Below are positions 10,502-20,821 of a stretch of DNA of 30,985 nt, in pieces. The translations under genes were made by a program, and so were the position numbers. The DNA is from Cylindrotheca closterium. Its lineage: Eukaryota > Bacillariophyta > Bacillariophyceae > Bacillariales > Bacillariaceae. Numbering within the stretch: the stretch's first letter is position 1; each line of letters begins with the position of its first letter. Below the pieces are notes generated by a model. The model saw nothing but the letters and a program-made list of their open reading frames with translations. It was not told where the DNA came from and ran no database searches. The stretch is from assembly GCA_933822405.4 (NCBI GenBank), contig CAKOGP040001202.1:1-30985 (forward strand), in the 5' to 3' direction.

Positions 10502-11169
10502 TGATAAATTTCTTTTGGCACTGTTTTGACAGTTGTTTCTCAGCATTCTCAGTCTCTCTCTCAAACTTGATTGCCACTCGCTGGCAAACACATCTGTATC
10601 CACACCCTCTGGTAACAGGATATAACTTTTGTGGACTGCCTTGGTGCATTCCCACACTCCCTTCTCTTCAGTAGTAGGGAACTTAATGCGACGGAAGGTA
10701 TGTAGCTTCACAAAAGCATAAAGACCCTTTTTAATTGCGTCTTGGTTTTGCGGTAGCTTCATGACCAAGATCTGCTCTTGCTTGTCCATTGAGCGATTGG
10801 AATTTGTAATGGTAGTGTTTCCAGGGGAACAAGCGCTTCTGGCAGCACTCACTGTTCTCGGAACCACCTGACACGGCAGTTGTCTTCCTTGTGCCTGAAA
10901 AAATCTCTCCAGAAGATTCTCCATGTGCTGGAACCTGGCTTCAAAAGCATTAGCTGACGCAGCTCCTCTTGTTGGAGTTGTTGTTTCATTTGTGGTTCTG
11001 CCACTCGCCACAACTGCCATAGCTGTGGTTGCAGTTGCAGTTCTTGGTGAGGTCGTAGTGGCATTAGGCGAAGGAGACAGACAGGACCCATCATCCTCAT
11101 CCTCGTTGCGCTCAAGGTCCTCATCACTGCTCACACTTGAATCCTCATCATATTTTCCTTTCTCCAAGA

Positions 11170-11253
11170 CTCGCCTACAATAAACAAAGCATGCTGTTGT
11201 TACTTCAATGTTTAGCAATCACATTCTGATACTAGTAATTCAAAAAAACTCAC
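11170..11253 (-). other. Inferred intron 1 of gene A (84 nt)
   Basis: The donor is CCT|GTGAGT at 11253. The frame-keeping acceptor is GCGAG|TC at 11170, five bases past a more typical TTGTAG, which would give a frame that soon stops. The boundary is chosen by frame, so it could be off if the gene is a pseudogene. Confidence 0.5.
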
Positions 11254-11365
11254 AGGTTTGTCTTGGTGGGGGCTTTGGTGTTTCAGTGGTTGAAGCTGTC
11301 TTCTTCTTGCTTCCATTGCCCTTCCCTTTGCTTGGTGCCTTCTTGCTCCTTGCCTTGTTCCCCAT

Positions 11366-11795
11366 TGCTCAATTTTTAGATATGTGTGCTGTGAAATCTT
11401 TGTATTGATGGTCTAGGCTGGATTCAGTTGAAATGTACATGGCCCTGGTAGTACTAAAAGTAGCATTGGGTTGGAGGAAGGTTGAGGAATGTGTGCTTCT
11501 ACGTTGTTTATGTGGAAATGTACCATAGGATGGGCTTGAATCCATCCTGGCGCAAATTTTGCCCTACTATTATAAACAGCCAGAATACTGTCTACTTAAC
11601 ATAATGACTCAAAAATGTTATGGATTTGTCCTATCTACGTTATTTCTCTGAGTGGTATCCTGGTACCTTTGCATGGAGTTATGCTGACAAATTTGTTCCT
11701 CTTAATGAAATCCTTATTGAGCAATGTCTCAACCAATAAATCCCAATTTTGATGCTTAAATGCACAATGTCTACCTGCATAACGTCACAATTACC
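11366..11795. other. Divergent intergenic region between genes A and B
   Basis: No ORF is supported. ATTATAAAC at about 11569 is TATA-like, but its link to either divergent gene is not shown. Gene A leaves to the left, and the repeat-borne leader of gene B begins at 11796. Confidence 0.4.
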
Positions 11796-12792
11796 ATCGG
11801 AGAAACTTTTTGATCTTTTTTGACCATGTAGATTTGTACATGCAGGATCGTGGTACATTTGGAGGGAGCCTCTAGGCTTCAGGTGCAAACGTATGACAAC
11901 TCATTGGACAAACTTTTGGATCACTTCCGACAGAGCAGAATCAGGTGTAGCCCGAAATCCCATTTCACACACATCCAGAATAAAAACACCAACAACCAAC
12001 GGCCAATATGGATGCCAAACAACAACAAATTGGCAAGGAATTGAAGGTTACTATTGCCCAACAACAAACGCCCAACAACAAATTGGCAACAAATTGAAGG
12101 TCGGTGGCCATCTGCCGGAGAAAAGAACTGGACAATCATTTGATTTGTGTTCTCAATGTTGTGTCTTGGGCTCATCGGAGAAACTTTTTGATCACTTTTG
12201 ACCATGTAGATTTGTACGTGCAGGATCCTGGTACATTTGGACTGAGCCTCTAGGCTTCCGGTGCAAATGTATGGCAGATCCTAAATTCGAATCCACACAG
12301 TCATTGGAGAAACTAAATCCCAATTCACAAACATCCAAAATAAATACAGCAACAACCAACCGGCAATATGGATGCCAAACAAGAACAAATTGGCAAGGAA
12401 TTGAAGGTTGCCAACGCCCAACAACAAATTGGCAACAAATTGAAGGTCCGTGGCCATCTGCCGGAGAAAAGAACTGGACAATCATTTGATTTGTGTTCTC
12501 AATGTTGTGTCTTGGGCTCATCGGAGAAACTTTTTGATCACTTTTGACCATATAGATTTGTACGTGCAGGATCCTGGTACATTTGGACTGAGCCTCTAGG
12601 CTTCCGGTGCAAATGTATGGCAGATCCTAAATTCGAATCCACACAGTCATTGGAGAAACTAAATCCCAATTCACAAACATCCAAAATAAATACAGCAACA
12701 ACCAACCGGCAATATGGATGCCAAACAAGAACAAATTGGCAAGGAATTGAAGGTTGCCAACGCCCAACAACAAATTGGCAACAAATTGAAGA
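11796..12792 (+). repeat. 346-bp tandem repeat, three copies, carrying the leader and start codon of gene B
   Basis: Copies begin with ATCGGAGAAACTTTTTGATC at 11796, 12174 and 12520. Copies 2 and 3 are nearly identical and 346 bp apart; copy 1 is diverged and 378 bp long. Each copy carries ATATGGATGCCAAACAA, giving start codons at 12008, 12368 and 12714. The third copy runs directly into the long gene B frame and ends at about 12792. Copies 1 and 2 would encode short peptides that start like gene B. In copies 1 and 2 the coding part is followed by CATCTGCCGGAGAAAAG and a stop-bearing tail. Confidence 0.9.
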
Positions 12793-14215
12793 CCGGAGGA
12801 CAATCAATTGCAGAAAATTGCAATGTTGACACAGCCGTCGAAAGAGATACTGCTGTTGTTTGGGAACAAGCAAATGGGACTCTGATGGATGATGACGCCC
12901 GTCAGCAACAAAGCTGCAAGAAACCCCCAATTGCAAGTGATAAAGATGGTGTCATTATTCCAAAGAAAGGCATTGACGGTGCCATGGAAGAAAAGCAAAG
13001 TGTAGATGATGATGACCGCTCCAACGATACTAGCATTTCTAATTTAAATTCAGACACCAAGGACAATAGTTCTTTAATGCTTTTAGACGACAAGGTGTCT
13101 AAAATTTGGATGGATTGTTGCCAAGACAAAGAGTCTATACCCCTACCCACACAACAGGACAATATGAAGCAATCACCAGACTTGAATCAGTCACAATCAA
13201 CCGTCTCAATCAGTTGGAATCAAAGCACTCTACCAACGTTGGCAGAAGTATTGAAAAGACCTGTCCAACAGCCAGAGCAGAATTTTGGATTGGAGGCCAT
13301 GTGCTTTCTTCGCAACATTGCCGACAGGTGGTTCCAATTGCCACCCTCTGCGGTTCTTGACAACCATATCTCTTCATGGAAACTTCAGAAGAATGCTAGG
13401 GCATGCTTTGGCTATTTGTTCACACTTGTGCAGCAGAAAGACTTGGAAAACCGTATCAAGACCATGCATGAGGATATGGTTGACCTGCGAAAAAAATGGC
13501 AGACTACGGCTCAGGAATACCACCGTGAAGCCATGTTCTTTGACATCAAGGTGGAGAAAACATTTGTCCAGAAATCATGGGACCAACTTGAATGCATCTA
13601 TCTTTCATACTGTATCATGAAGCACATCCTTCAGATTGCTACCTGCAGTTCGTTTGATCGTCAAACCGCTGAAGACTGCCTCTACTTTTCTTTCAATATG
13701 GTGGTTAATGATGCCAGCCGTAAGCATCAAATTCTTGGCTTTTATGCATCCTTGTGCGTTCTTTTCCCATCTGAAGCCCACATTTTGGAGCACAAGGCCA
13801 CAATCATCAAGTGGTGGGGAAAAAGGACAGAAGGCCATGCAGCCCGCTCATTCTACAAATGGATTCGATCGGAGAAGTTTTCCACTATCACAAATGCCAA
13901 AACAACAACAAGAATGAAAGATGCTCTGGTCAAACTTGGGAAGTATGTATTCCCAGAGGTAGGAGCAAAGCAGAACAATCTTCTAATGGATGAATTTCAC
14001 CTTTTACAACAAAGAAGCGACACGAAAAGAAGAAAGGGCTTGGGAACAAACAACAAGGCAGTTTCAAACGTGGATATTGAGTGGTGGTCGTTTCTGTGTG
14101 CCAAAGCCTTTACCATGTATCTCTACTGTGAACAAAATAGCAATTACAAATTCCATTTGGCCCAGACCGTCAATGTGGCAGTAGGAATTGAGCCGCCGCC
14201 CCGGCACCAGCTCTG

Positions 14216-14254
<39 letters not shown>

Positions 14255-14969
14255 GTGTCACCTGCTTCAACACCTGCAAGCAATGATGTGATACACTGTT
14301 ATACCAGGCTTGGATCATGCTATGATGATGAATTTGCAGCATGGGGCACAACAGAATTTTTCTACTGTGATGACGATGGTAACAAAAACTATGTGTTGGT
14401 CTCAACTATTCAGTTGATGATGTTCAAGAACCTACACTGTTATGAACATGGATTCCGATTTTGCGAGGGTGCTAACTTCCCAGTAGCAAAGGATGCCAAG
14501 TGTGTTGAAAGATATTTTCCAACTGGGAAGATGTCTCATGTACAACAACCCTAACTGTGCAATCTTTGCTTGGAACTGCATGAGAGATGGCATGTACTAC
14601 AACAGACCTAGTTTTCCAAATGCATTGGGTGAAGAGGGTGGGGATGTGCAGAGGCTTCGGGTGAGGCTTGGTATTGACTCAAATACACCAATGGGATTCT
14701 CCAGAGTCACCTTGGATGTCTATGTGGTGGTCAAGGACTCGGCCTATGATTTCTCCATGAGTATGAGTACTACAAAGAAACCATTCAAGCAGACAGTGAT
14801 GCTTTCCATTTTCCTGGATGATCATGAAACCGAACCCCAAGCAACCATGTTTTTCCTAGTGATGACCTTCCACTACAAATATCTCAAGGATGAACATGAC
14901 AATGGAAACTCGAGTGCAGATTTGGATTCAGACATGATGGGGAATGCTAAAAAGCGACAGAAAACTTAA
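12714..14969 (+). pseudogene. Gene B: long unassigned protein, two frame breaks
   Basis: From ATG 12714 the frame runs to about 14200. It encodes a Gln/Lys-rich start with two similar QQIGNKLK-type blocks, then an acidic Ser/Asp-rich linker. A folded-looking region follows (FGLEAMCFLRNIADRWF, DMVDLRKKWQTTAQEYHREA, QLECIYLSYCIMKHILQ, IIKWWGKRTEGHAARSFYKW, VDIEWWSFLCAKAFTMYLYC). A one-base shift in the C run at about 14202 makes the frame read a false poly-His through the CAT repeat. The other frame gives Pro/Ala/Ser and then CYTRLGSCYDDEFAAWGTTEFFYC. A second break at about 14500 returns to the first frame (CLMYNNPNCAIFAWNCMRDGMYYN, ending KKRQKT at 14969). A 31-nt GT-AG segment (GTGTGTTG...GGGAAG) could also explain the second break, but it is very short for an intron. 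I recognise no known family. It converges on unit C with 22 bp between stops. Confidence 0.6.
14216..14253. repeat. (CAT)n microsatellite inside gene B
   Basis: About twelve TCA/CAT triplets read as poly-Ser in the frame that continues gene B and as poly-His in the upstream frame. It lies just after the probable one-base frame break. Confidence 0.95.
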
Positions 14970-14991
14970 GAATGAGTGTTAGCTGCAAACA

Positions 14992-16839
14992 CTACAAAGG
15001 ACTATTAAAGCCTAGTGTGGATGGATAACTCTGGATCAAGTGGGAGAAGCAGCTACTCCAGGTGCTTTGTGGGGAGACAACAAAATATCCCTCACCAAGT
15101 GGTTTGATTATACCATCCATCTTCTCCCTTGCTCTTCTTTGTTTTGGATTCAGTGGCATCTGAGGTTGTAGCATTGGAATATTCTGCACAACAATTGTGG
15201 GTTCAGCAATATAATCACAAGGGATGATGGACAGTTCATCTTGGGTATCGCCAAACTCCACCAAGAGGCTGTACTCATTCTCTTCGCCTGTTTCACTGTG
15301 AGTCTTGACCTCTTGGAAGTCGGATCTTGGTTTTTCCTTGAACAGCCTGACAATGGCATGTGGCTTGTTTGGCCTTACTCTCATTCCATTGACTGTCACT
15401 TCCCTTTGTAGATGTGGGACATGAAGAAACATTAGCACCTGACCCGGGATAAAGCAGCTCCCATAACCTTGATCCTCCAAATCAAACAATGCCCAGTCAT
15501 ACCAAACATCCCGCTGTTGCCTAGACTTGGACCTGAAGCTTGGGTGGGCCCGAAAGATGACCGATTCCCCTCTGATTTCTTTTTTATATTCAGTGAAGCC
15601 ATCAACTGTCCTTGCACTCTTTGAATTGTTGAGGGGGAGATTGGAGACAATGTGGTCAAAGGCCGTATCAATAACAGTCTGTATGTGAACCTGTCTGCCT
15701 GGATCCTTTGTCCACTTGACACCTGGTCTGTAATTAGTGGTATCTAGACCTATAGTGAATCTTGAACCAGTACAGGCCATTGGTTTGGTTGATTGTCTAC
15801 CCCGTCCAGTATTGGTTGCCCAAAGAGACTTGCATAAGCCACAGAACTGTGTGGCATACTGCATGAGCCTCATCTCAGTGTACCTGGCAGAAAGTTGGGC
15901 AATGAAGCAGTCTTGTCGCCTTTGTATAAGCTGGGCAGGACGTTTGGCCTGTCTCTTGTGGGAACGTTCCAGGTTGGAACCATCCCAGCCGCTGGGAGGG
16001 CCCCATCGCATTATGCAATGTGGAAGATGAAGCATGAGATGATTTTTTATCAGTCTAGCGCCCATTCCTTTCCTTTGGCATATGGCACCAATATTCTCCA
16101 CATAGACACCAAGAGCTTTGGAAAGCCGGGTGCCATCCAGAACCTCGTCAGCTGGAAATGAAGGTGACTTCAACCATTGCTCCATGACTAGGACAATCTC
16201 AAAGAGGTAAACAAAGTTATCAAGAAAGTCTTCTTCCATTGTTCTTTCCTCAAGACATATTTGTCGTCCCCGATCTGTCATTAATGTCAACAATATGGAG
16301 AGAATAACTCTTGCATGTTCATGACCACACTTTTTTGCCGAGGAAAAGAGGGAATTCTTAAACTTGGTCCTTAGTTTGTTGCGGTCTGATTGTCGGCTGA
16401 GGAAGTCACCCATCTGATGACCAATAAAGTTCAGATTTTCCAGTCCTTTCTTGATGCCCTTCTTTTTGGAGGCAAAGGATTTGTCATCCAAGGTGATTTT
16501 GGTCCCATTTCGAAACTGATACTCAAATGATTCAACTGCCCGCATCTGCCCCCCCTTCTGAAGCATATGCAGAAGCTTAGCTGGACAGTCTATGTGCGTC
16601 TTGTGGGAGTTCGATCCATGGCACATTTCATCCAATGCGCTGACAATTGGGTGGTGTAGGTTGATATTGCAGCTATTTGGGCCAAGGATGACTTTGTTGG
16701 TGAGAAGTTCATAGACACAGTCTAGATAAGGTCGCACATGTTGCACTACTGGTTTGTTGTCGGGCAGCGAATTGATAACCTCCTCTTTGAATTCAAACCC
16801 ATCATCCATTCCCAATTGGTTCCGATACTCCATTATCAT
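14992..16839 (-). pseudogene. Unit C: C-terminal part of a CACTA/Plavaka-like transposase
   Basis: An open frame of 615 codons runs from 16839. Visible blocks are LLTNKVILGPNSCNI (residues 45-59), CPAKLLHM (85-92), FLSRQSDRNKLRTKF (146 onward), GHEHARVILSILLTLM, WGPPSGWDGSNLERSHK with RPAQLIQRRQD (near residue 280), and a late HPSFRSKSRQQRDVWYDWALF region. I know this order (CPA.LLH, QSDR..R..F, GPP.GWD..NLER.HK...RP.Q..QRR, then an RA.P..R...YDW.L domain) from CACTA/Plavaka-type transposases of protists and fungi. The catalytic DDE segment expected between the residue-60 and residue-80 blocks is missing. No frame break is seen inside, but the link to the upstream N-terminal piece is broken. 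Confidence 0.6.
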
Positions 16840-16902
16840 GCGTTCACGGCTTGGTGGGGGACCACGGAAGATGTCTGGGTGGATCTTACATGCCTTGTTT
16901 GC

Positions 16903-17812
16903 TCAGTTGTAAATGTCATCAACAGCCGCAAAGGATAATCCATGTTTTTCTTGTAGTTGCATCATCATCATATGGACTATGACATCTTTTGGTGGGTCTT
17001 CTGGTAGGTGTTCCTGGTTTGCGTTCTCTCTTGAGAGTCTGTTTTTGAGATATTTTGGCAACAAATTTGGAGGCGGATGGTTGTTTCCAGGTTGCCCCAC
17101 TTGTTGACCAGCAAGATTGGATTCATCATCATCACTATCATTATTGCCTAAGTCATAGGCATCAACCACTTCATCTTCTGATTCCCAAATGTCTGATGTG
17201 TCATCATGAGATGAGGCTGGTTCATCCCCTGCTGATTGGTGTGATTCATTACAATGCTGTTCCATTTTCTGACTGGGAAATTGGTGGAAGCAGTTTGGTG
17301 GACGGGGATGTTTGTTGATTGAATTCTGCATTGGACAATGGTGACTCCTTTGAAAAGTTTGCTTCAACCGGGTAATGGCTAAAATAAGTGTTCTTTGGAA
17401 GACTGTTTGATGGCTTTAGAGTCATGTCTGAGATAATTGGGGAATAGTCAAGCTCAAGAGACATGTTGTTGTCATCTTCCATGGATACATCACTGAGGAC
17501 CTCTTCCTCTCTTCCCTCTGGGAAATGATCGTGGTCACCTGGCTGAGAATCCAAAACAGTCCCAAGAGAGGTTGAAATGTCTATATCTGGCCAGTCAACC
17601 AAGTCCTGAGCCTGATAAATATCCAAGCATCTTCTGTTGATTCCAGTCCTTCGGATCTTCTTGCTCTGAGACTGTTTTATATGGTTTATTAGACCGCTGG
17701 AGATGATGGTCCCACTAGTGAGATCTCTCCGAGCCACAAATGTTTTGGTGCAGCCCAAGCATTGCAGTGTCAGACAAACATTTGTAGGAGCTGAGGCTGC
17801 CCATAAAGACAT
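16903..17812 (-). pseudogene. N-terminal piece of unit C with a zinc-finger-like motif
   Basis: From 17812 the frame reads MSLWAASAP, then C-X2-C with SSGLINHIKQS (about 17770-17680), which resembles the single C2H-type finger that starts Plavaka-like transposases. An acidic low-complexity region follows (PEGREEEVLSDVSMEDDNN). A frameshift between 17367 and 17249 moves into a frame with DIWESEDEVVDAYDLGNNDSDDDES and NLLPKYLKNRLS, ending LSFAAVDDIYN and a stop at 16903. About 60 bp then separate it from the long frame of unit C; GTAAGA...CCAAG there could be an intron, but a stop precedes the donor. Its place in the same gene as the 615-codon frame is inferred from strand, spacing and family order. 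Confidence 0.5.
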
Positions 17813-18563
17813 TATAGGATACTGAGTTTATTATTGAATTTAGTGGCAGTAGGTTGCAATAGAAAGTATACAACAGTGGCTTATCATCAGGAGGTGATGA
17901 AATATGGCATGGGTCATTTCGGTTACAAAGGTCACAAGTGACAAACACAACGGCAAACAAAAGGGAAGGTTCCTAATGAGAAGGGTTCTCTGAAAGTAGG
18001 ACATGGGTAAGTTCAATGTCGGAGGTCGCAATTGACAAACAAAGTTACAAATCACAGAATGCTTCATAATCACATGGGCTCTCTGAAACTATCGCCTTCA
18101 TCAATTCTAGGGGAGGTGACACAAGCCCCAAAAAGACACGCCCTGCTGATTTTGGGGCATGGTCCCTTAAATATCAACTGACTTTCTTTTCCGATGTTTG
18201 ATTGTTGGTTTTTGCAATTGTTGTGAACAGTGCTTGCAAAACAGGTCCCTCATATGTCTTTGCATTAATTGAATTCAGCCCACAAGGCACAGTTAATATA
18301 AATGAGACCTAATAAGACTTTTGGGAAAAATTGGTCAAGCAGCAAAGAAAGAAGAAGGGTTTTGGCGAGAGCTAGTTCTTTGGATGATGATGCAGCTGTC
18401 AATATCAACAAAACTTGTTGCTTTATGTTGTGTCAGTGTCTGCCCTCAGGCAACAATCTGCAGTCAGTTGCCATTGCTTGGCTACTCCAAACCTATAAAT
18501 ACCTCTTGGAGAAGCATTGGCAGAGAAAAAGAGAAATGACATCCCTCCAAGTGAGTACCAGTG
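17813..18563. other. No gene supported
   Basis: Short frames on both strands lack motifs. A weak similarity, ATTTTGGGGCATGGTCC at about 18152 versus ATTTTGGGACACGGTCC at about 9703, lies in direct orientation on either side of the gene A/B/C cluster. It is too short and imperfect to call an element boundary. Confidence 0.35.
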
Positions 18564-19827
18564 TTAGATGTTGCAATTATCAATGTTCTTACCTTTGAAT
18601 GCGCAACGTCCTTTGATTATCACACCATCATTCTTTTCGGTCAGTAGCATCATCACATCTACTGCCTTCTTTCTTTCAGTTGGTTTTAGTTTCTCAATAC
18701 TGACTGGTGTCCAGCAACTGTGCTTGATCAGTTGGTCAAGTTCTTTCATGGCCGCATCTTTACCTTGCTCCTTGAATATCTTCAGTCTTTTATTCAGGTA
18801 GTATTGCTGAATGAACGAGACTTTGTCTATTGACACCATTGTTGACACCATCACATATCTGTTGAATAACACAAGCGACTACTAGAGCTTCATCCGTGTC
18901 ATATTCACCTTTGTTTGTGTTTTTGACTTGCTGGAATGCCAAATTGTGCATGCATTCTTGGATGAAACGCTCGTACTTCTGGTTTCCTTGCAACTGTAAT
19001 CCCTTTCTTTGTGCATCATTTTTTTCTTGATTGCTTGATACAATGATACTCGGAGACTTTTCATTCGTGCCTTTCTTCTCATTGCACATATGTTTCTCAA
19101 AATGTTTGGTACAGGCGGATTCTTCCTTTGTAGGTATGCCTGTCCAAATCTTGATTTTTCTCTCCGGTATCTCTCAGTTGGTCTCATCTTGACTCCTTGT
19201 GAGAAATAGGATATATTATGTCATGGACGAAGTACCCTCTTTGCATTTCTACACCTTTGTCACTGTAACTTCTCACAATTCTTTCAGTGTCGGACACATT
19301 ATCATCTGTGTCCGCGAATCTCACTCCTGCATGAGCAACACTATCTTCTTCTTCTGACTTAAAATTGAATACATGTTTTTCTTCTTCAGGTTTCCCAAGT
19401 TCCACTATTCAGCTGCCAGTTTGTCTAGCATCTGCTTGGCTTTGTCATCGTCTAATTTGGACTTGTAATCGTCTTCATAGTCTATGTCCTCATTGCCAGA
19501 TATCCATTTGTGTTCTTGATAGTCTTCATCCATCAGATCTTCAGCATCTTGTCTAGCCTTGATCTTCTTGAAAATTCTATCAAACATCTCATCCTCTAGC
19601 TCATCGTCATATTGATTTGCTTCCCTATCGTAGCTTGGGTTCCTGTCCCTGTTGAACCTCGCTTCCATTTTGTCAGCTTCAGCATCTATTAGTAATTCAT
19701 CAAGTTTGTCATCTGGGATATTTTCGACAAAAACTGGTGGATTTTTCAAAAGAATGTGTTGCTGAAATTGGATCCTTTGTACAAGGATATGGTCACACGA
19801 CCAACAACAGTCAACAGTCAAGAACAA
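18564..19827 (-). pseudogene. Ty1/copia pol fragment, integrase-to-RT linker region
   Basis: Reading down from 19827, frames with breaks between them give an acidic linker (NIPDDKLDELLIDAEADKMEARFNRD, ...DDYKSKLDDDKAKQMLD), then VRFADTDDNVSDTERIVRSYSDKG and ERYRREKSRFGQAYLQ. The end, near 18600, reads FIQQYYLNKRLKIFKEQGKDAAMKEL, then TERKKAVDVMMLLTEK and IIKGRC. The last block is the same region as 24251-24470 in the copia element further right (FIQQYYINQGLKKFG, SERKKAQSAMMLLAEKQ, TIKGR) but clearly diverged, so it is another family or an older copy. No RT core follows. Confidence 0.65.
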
Positions 19828-20060
19828 TTGATGGTATTTATCTTGGAGTAAATGACAGCATACAAGCGGGACATATGTTACTTGATCTTAATAAAAAAAG
19901 ACAGTAATAGGACCCTATGTAACGGTACTTCCGATCACCAAGCAAGTGATCCAAATTGTGGAGCAAATGGCACACGACGAGGGCGTTCGTGATTTGCGTA
20001 CTTATCATTGAAAGAATGGTGAAATCATATTGGATGGTGATTGTCCGTGAAGAAGCTACT
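19828..20060 (+). pseudogene. Ty1/copia pol fragment, end of integrase region, opposite strand
   Basis: Frames on the plus strand give TIDGIYLGVNDSIQAGHMLLDLNKK, then after stops and a shift VIQIVEQMAHDEGVRDLRTYH and NGEIILDGD. This matches the position and pattern of AIYIEPTKGQRTGHLVLNLNTKKM, then VIQ.VE.WAA.EGVTSMKFF, of the nested element to the right. It sits head to head with the minus-strand fragment at 18.6-19.8 kb, although both are consecutive parts of one pol gene. Confidence 0.6.
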
Positions 20061-20162
20061 TCCTAGAACCGTTCCTCGTTTCACGAACTCATTTTCAGAG
20101 AAGTGGATTGTCATGGTCGGTTAATGTGCTGTTCTGGCAGGTTGTAATGCTTGTTGGAGGGG

Positions 20163-20821
20163 GGCAGATTCCATCAATTTGATGGAACCCAATAGTATCA
20201 AAGCAACTTACATTGAACCTACAAAGGGACAACGTAATGGGCACCTAGTGCTCAACCTCAATACCAAGAAGATGATTTCTTGACCCAAGGTCGTTGTACT
20301 ACCCGTTACCAACCAAGTAATCCAACCAAGTAATCCAACCAAGTAATCCAGCGTTTTGAAGCTCGGGCTGCAGCCAAAGATGTTACTTCCATGAAGTTCT
20401 TTGATAAGAAGAGAGATTTGGAGGCATTTCAAGATGGCGATCAAATTGCAGGAGTGGATGATGACAATGATTCAGATGATGACAATTCAGGTGATGAAGG
20501 CAATGAAGAGGAAGAACCTATTGTGGCCAATTTGGATCACCATCAAGAAAACGACGATAGAGGAACAAATGATATTGGGAGCCTCGTTACTGATCTGGAG
20601 GATCTACAATAACCGCCAGAGGAAGAGATTGTGTTTGAGCCTGAGAAGCCTCAAGTAGCAAAAGTCACTTGATCTGGGCAAACATATGCACAAGCTGCAA
20701 TGTCTGGGCTGAACCTTTCTCGAGCTCGAAAGAAACCAAGAGAATGGCCTTCAAGCAGGAGTGGCAGTTCTGCCAATAAGAACAAGAATCAAGTTGTGAC
20801 AAGATGCAAGCATCCAGAGAG
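20163..20821 (+). pseudogene. Left half of an older copia copy (target of the nested insertion)
   Basis: The sequence is closely similar to 23218-24029 of the inserted element: IYIEPTKGQR, MKFFDKKRDLEAFQDGDQIAGVDD, EEEEPIVANLDHHQEN, IGSLVTDLEDLQ, QAAMSGLNLS and SSRSGSSANKNKNQV. It differs by stops, by loss of about 60 codons after GVDD, and by a small tandem duplication at 20311. It ends with the target duplication GAGAG at 20817-20821 and continues after the insertion at 26089. Confidence 0.85.
20311..20349. repeat. 13-bp tandem triplication, AACCAAGTAATCC
   Basis: Three exact units lie at 20311, 20324 and 20337. The related element at about 23360 has only one, so this is a local expansion in the older copy. 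Confidence 0.9.

Larger units (their letters stand above)
9934..11365 (-). pseudogene. Gene A: unassigned protein gene with two inferred introns and one frameshift
   Basis: The inferred start is ATG at 11365. Exon 1 (11365-11254) encodes a very basic tail (MGNKARSKKAPSKGKG). Intron 1 is 11253-11170, exon 2 is 11169-10502, intron 2 is 10501-10418 and exon 3 starts at 10417. Both introns begin GTGAGT and are 84 nt. With these boundaries the frame is kept: 780 nt precede exon 3. Exon 2 encodes an acidic stretch (SSVSSDEDLERNEDEDD), a Thr/Ala-rich linker, a probable coiled segment (FEARFQHMENLLERFFQAQG) and a conserved-looking region (KLPQNQDAIKKGLYAFVKLH). Exon 3 encodes DGKVRDNKKDNYDSFLYFID. 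A shift near 10240 leads to TVTDEAFGLLMVENYVERW and GGWDNGGINRFNEL, ending at 9934. I recall similar DEAF...LLENxxxRW plus GW..GI.RFN patterns from multicopy proteins in algal genomes but cannot name a function. It could be transposon-associated. Confidence 0.55.

Noticed and set aside
12192..12936. Minus-strand frames repeated across the tandem array
   Set aside because: They are antisense shadows of the 346-bp repeat and carry no recognisable domain.
14216..14291. Poly-His C-terminus of gene B
   Set aside because: It arises by reading the CAT repeat after a one-base frame break. The other frame continues with a better protein-like sequence.
9702..18170. Similar ATTTTGGGxCAxGGTCC strings at about 9703 and 18152 as possible borders of the gene A/B/C cluster
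   Set aside because: They are only about 17 bp, imperfect and in direct orientation, with no target duplication, so they cannot be called element ends.
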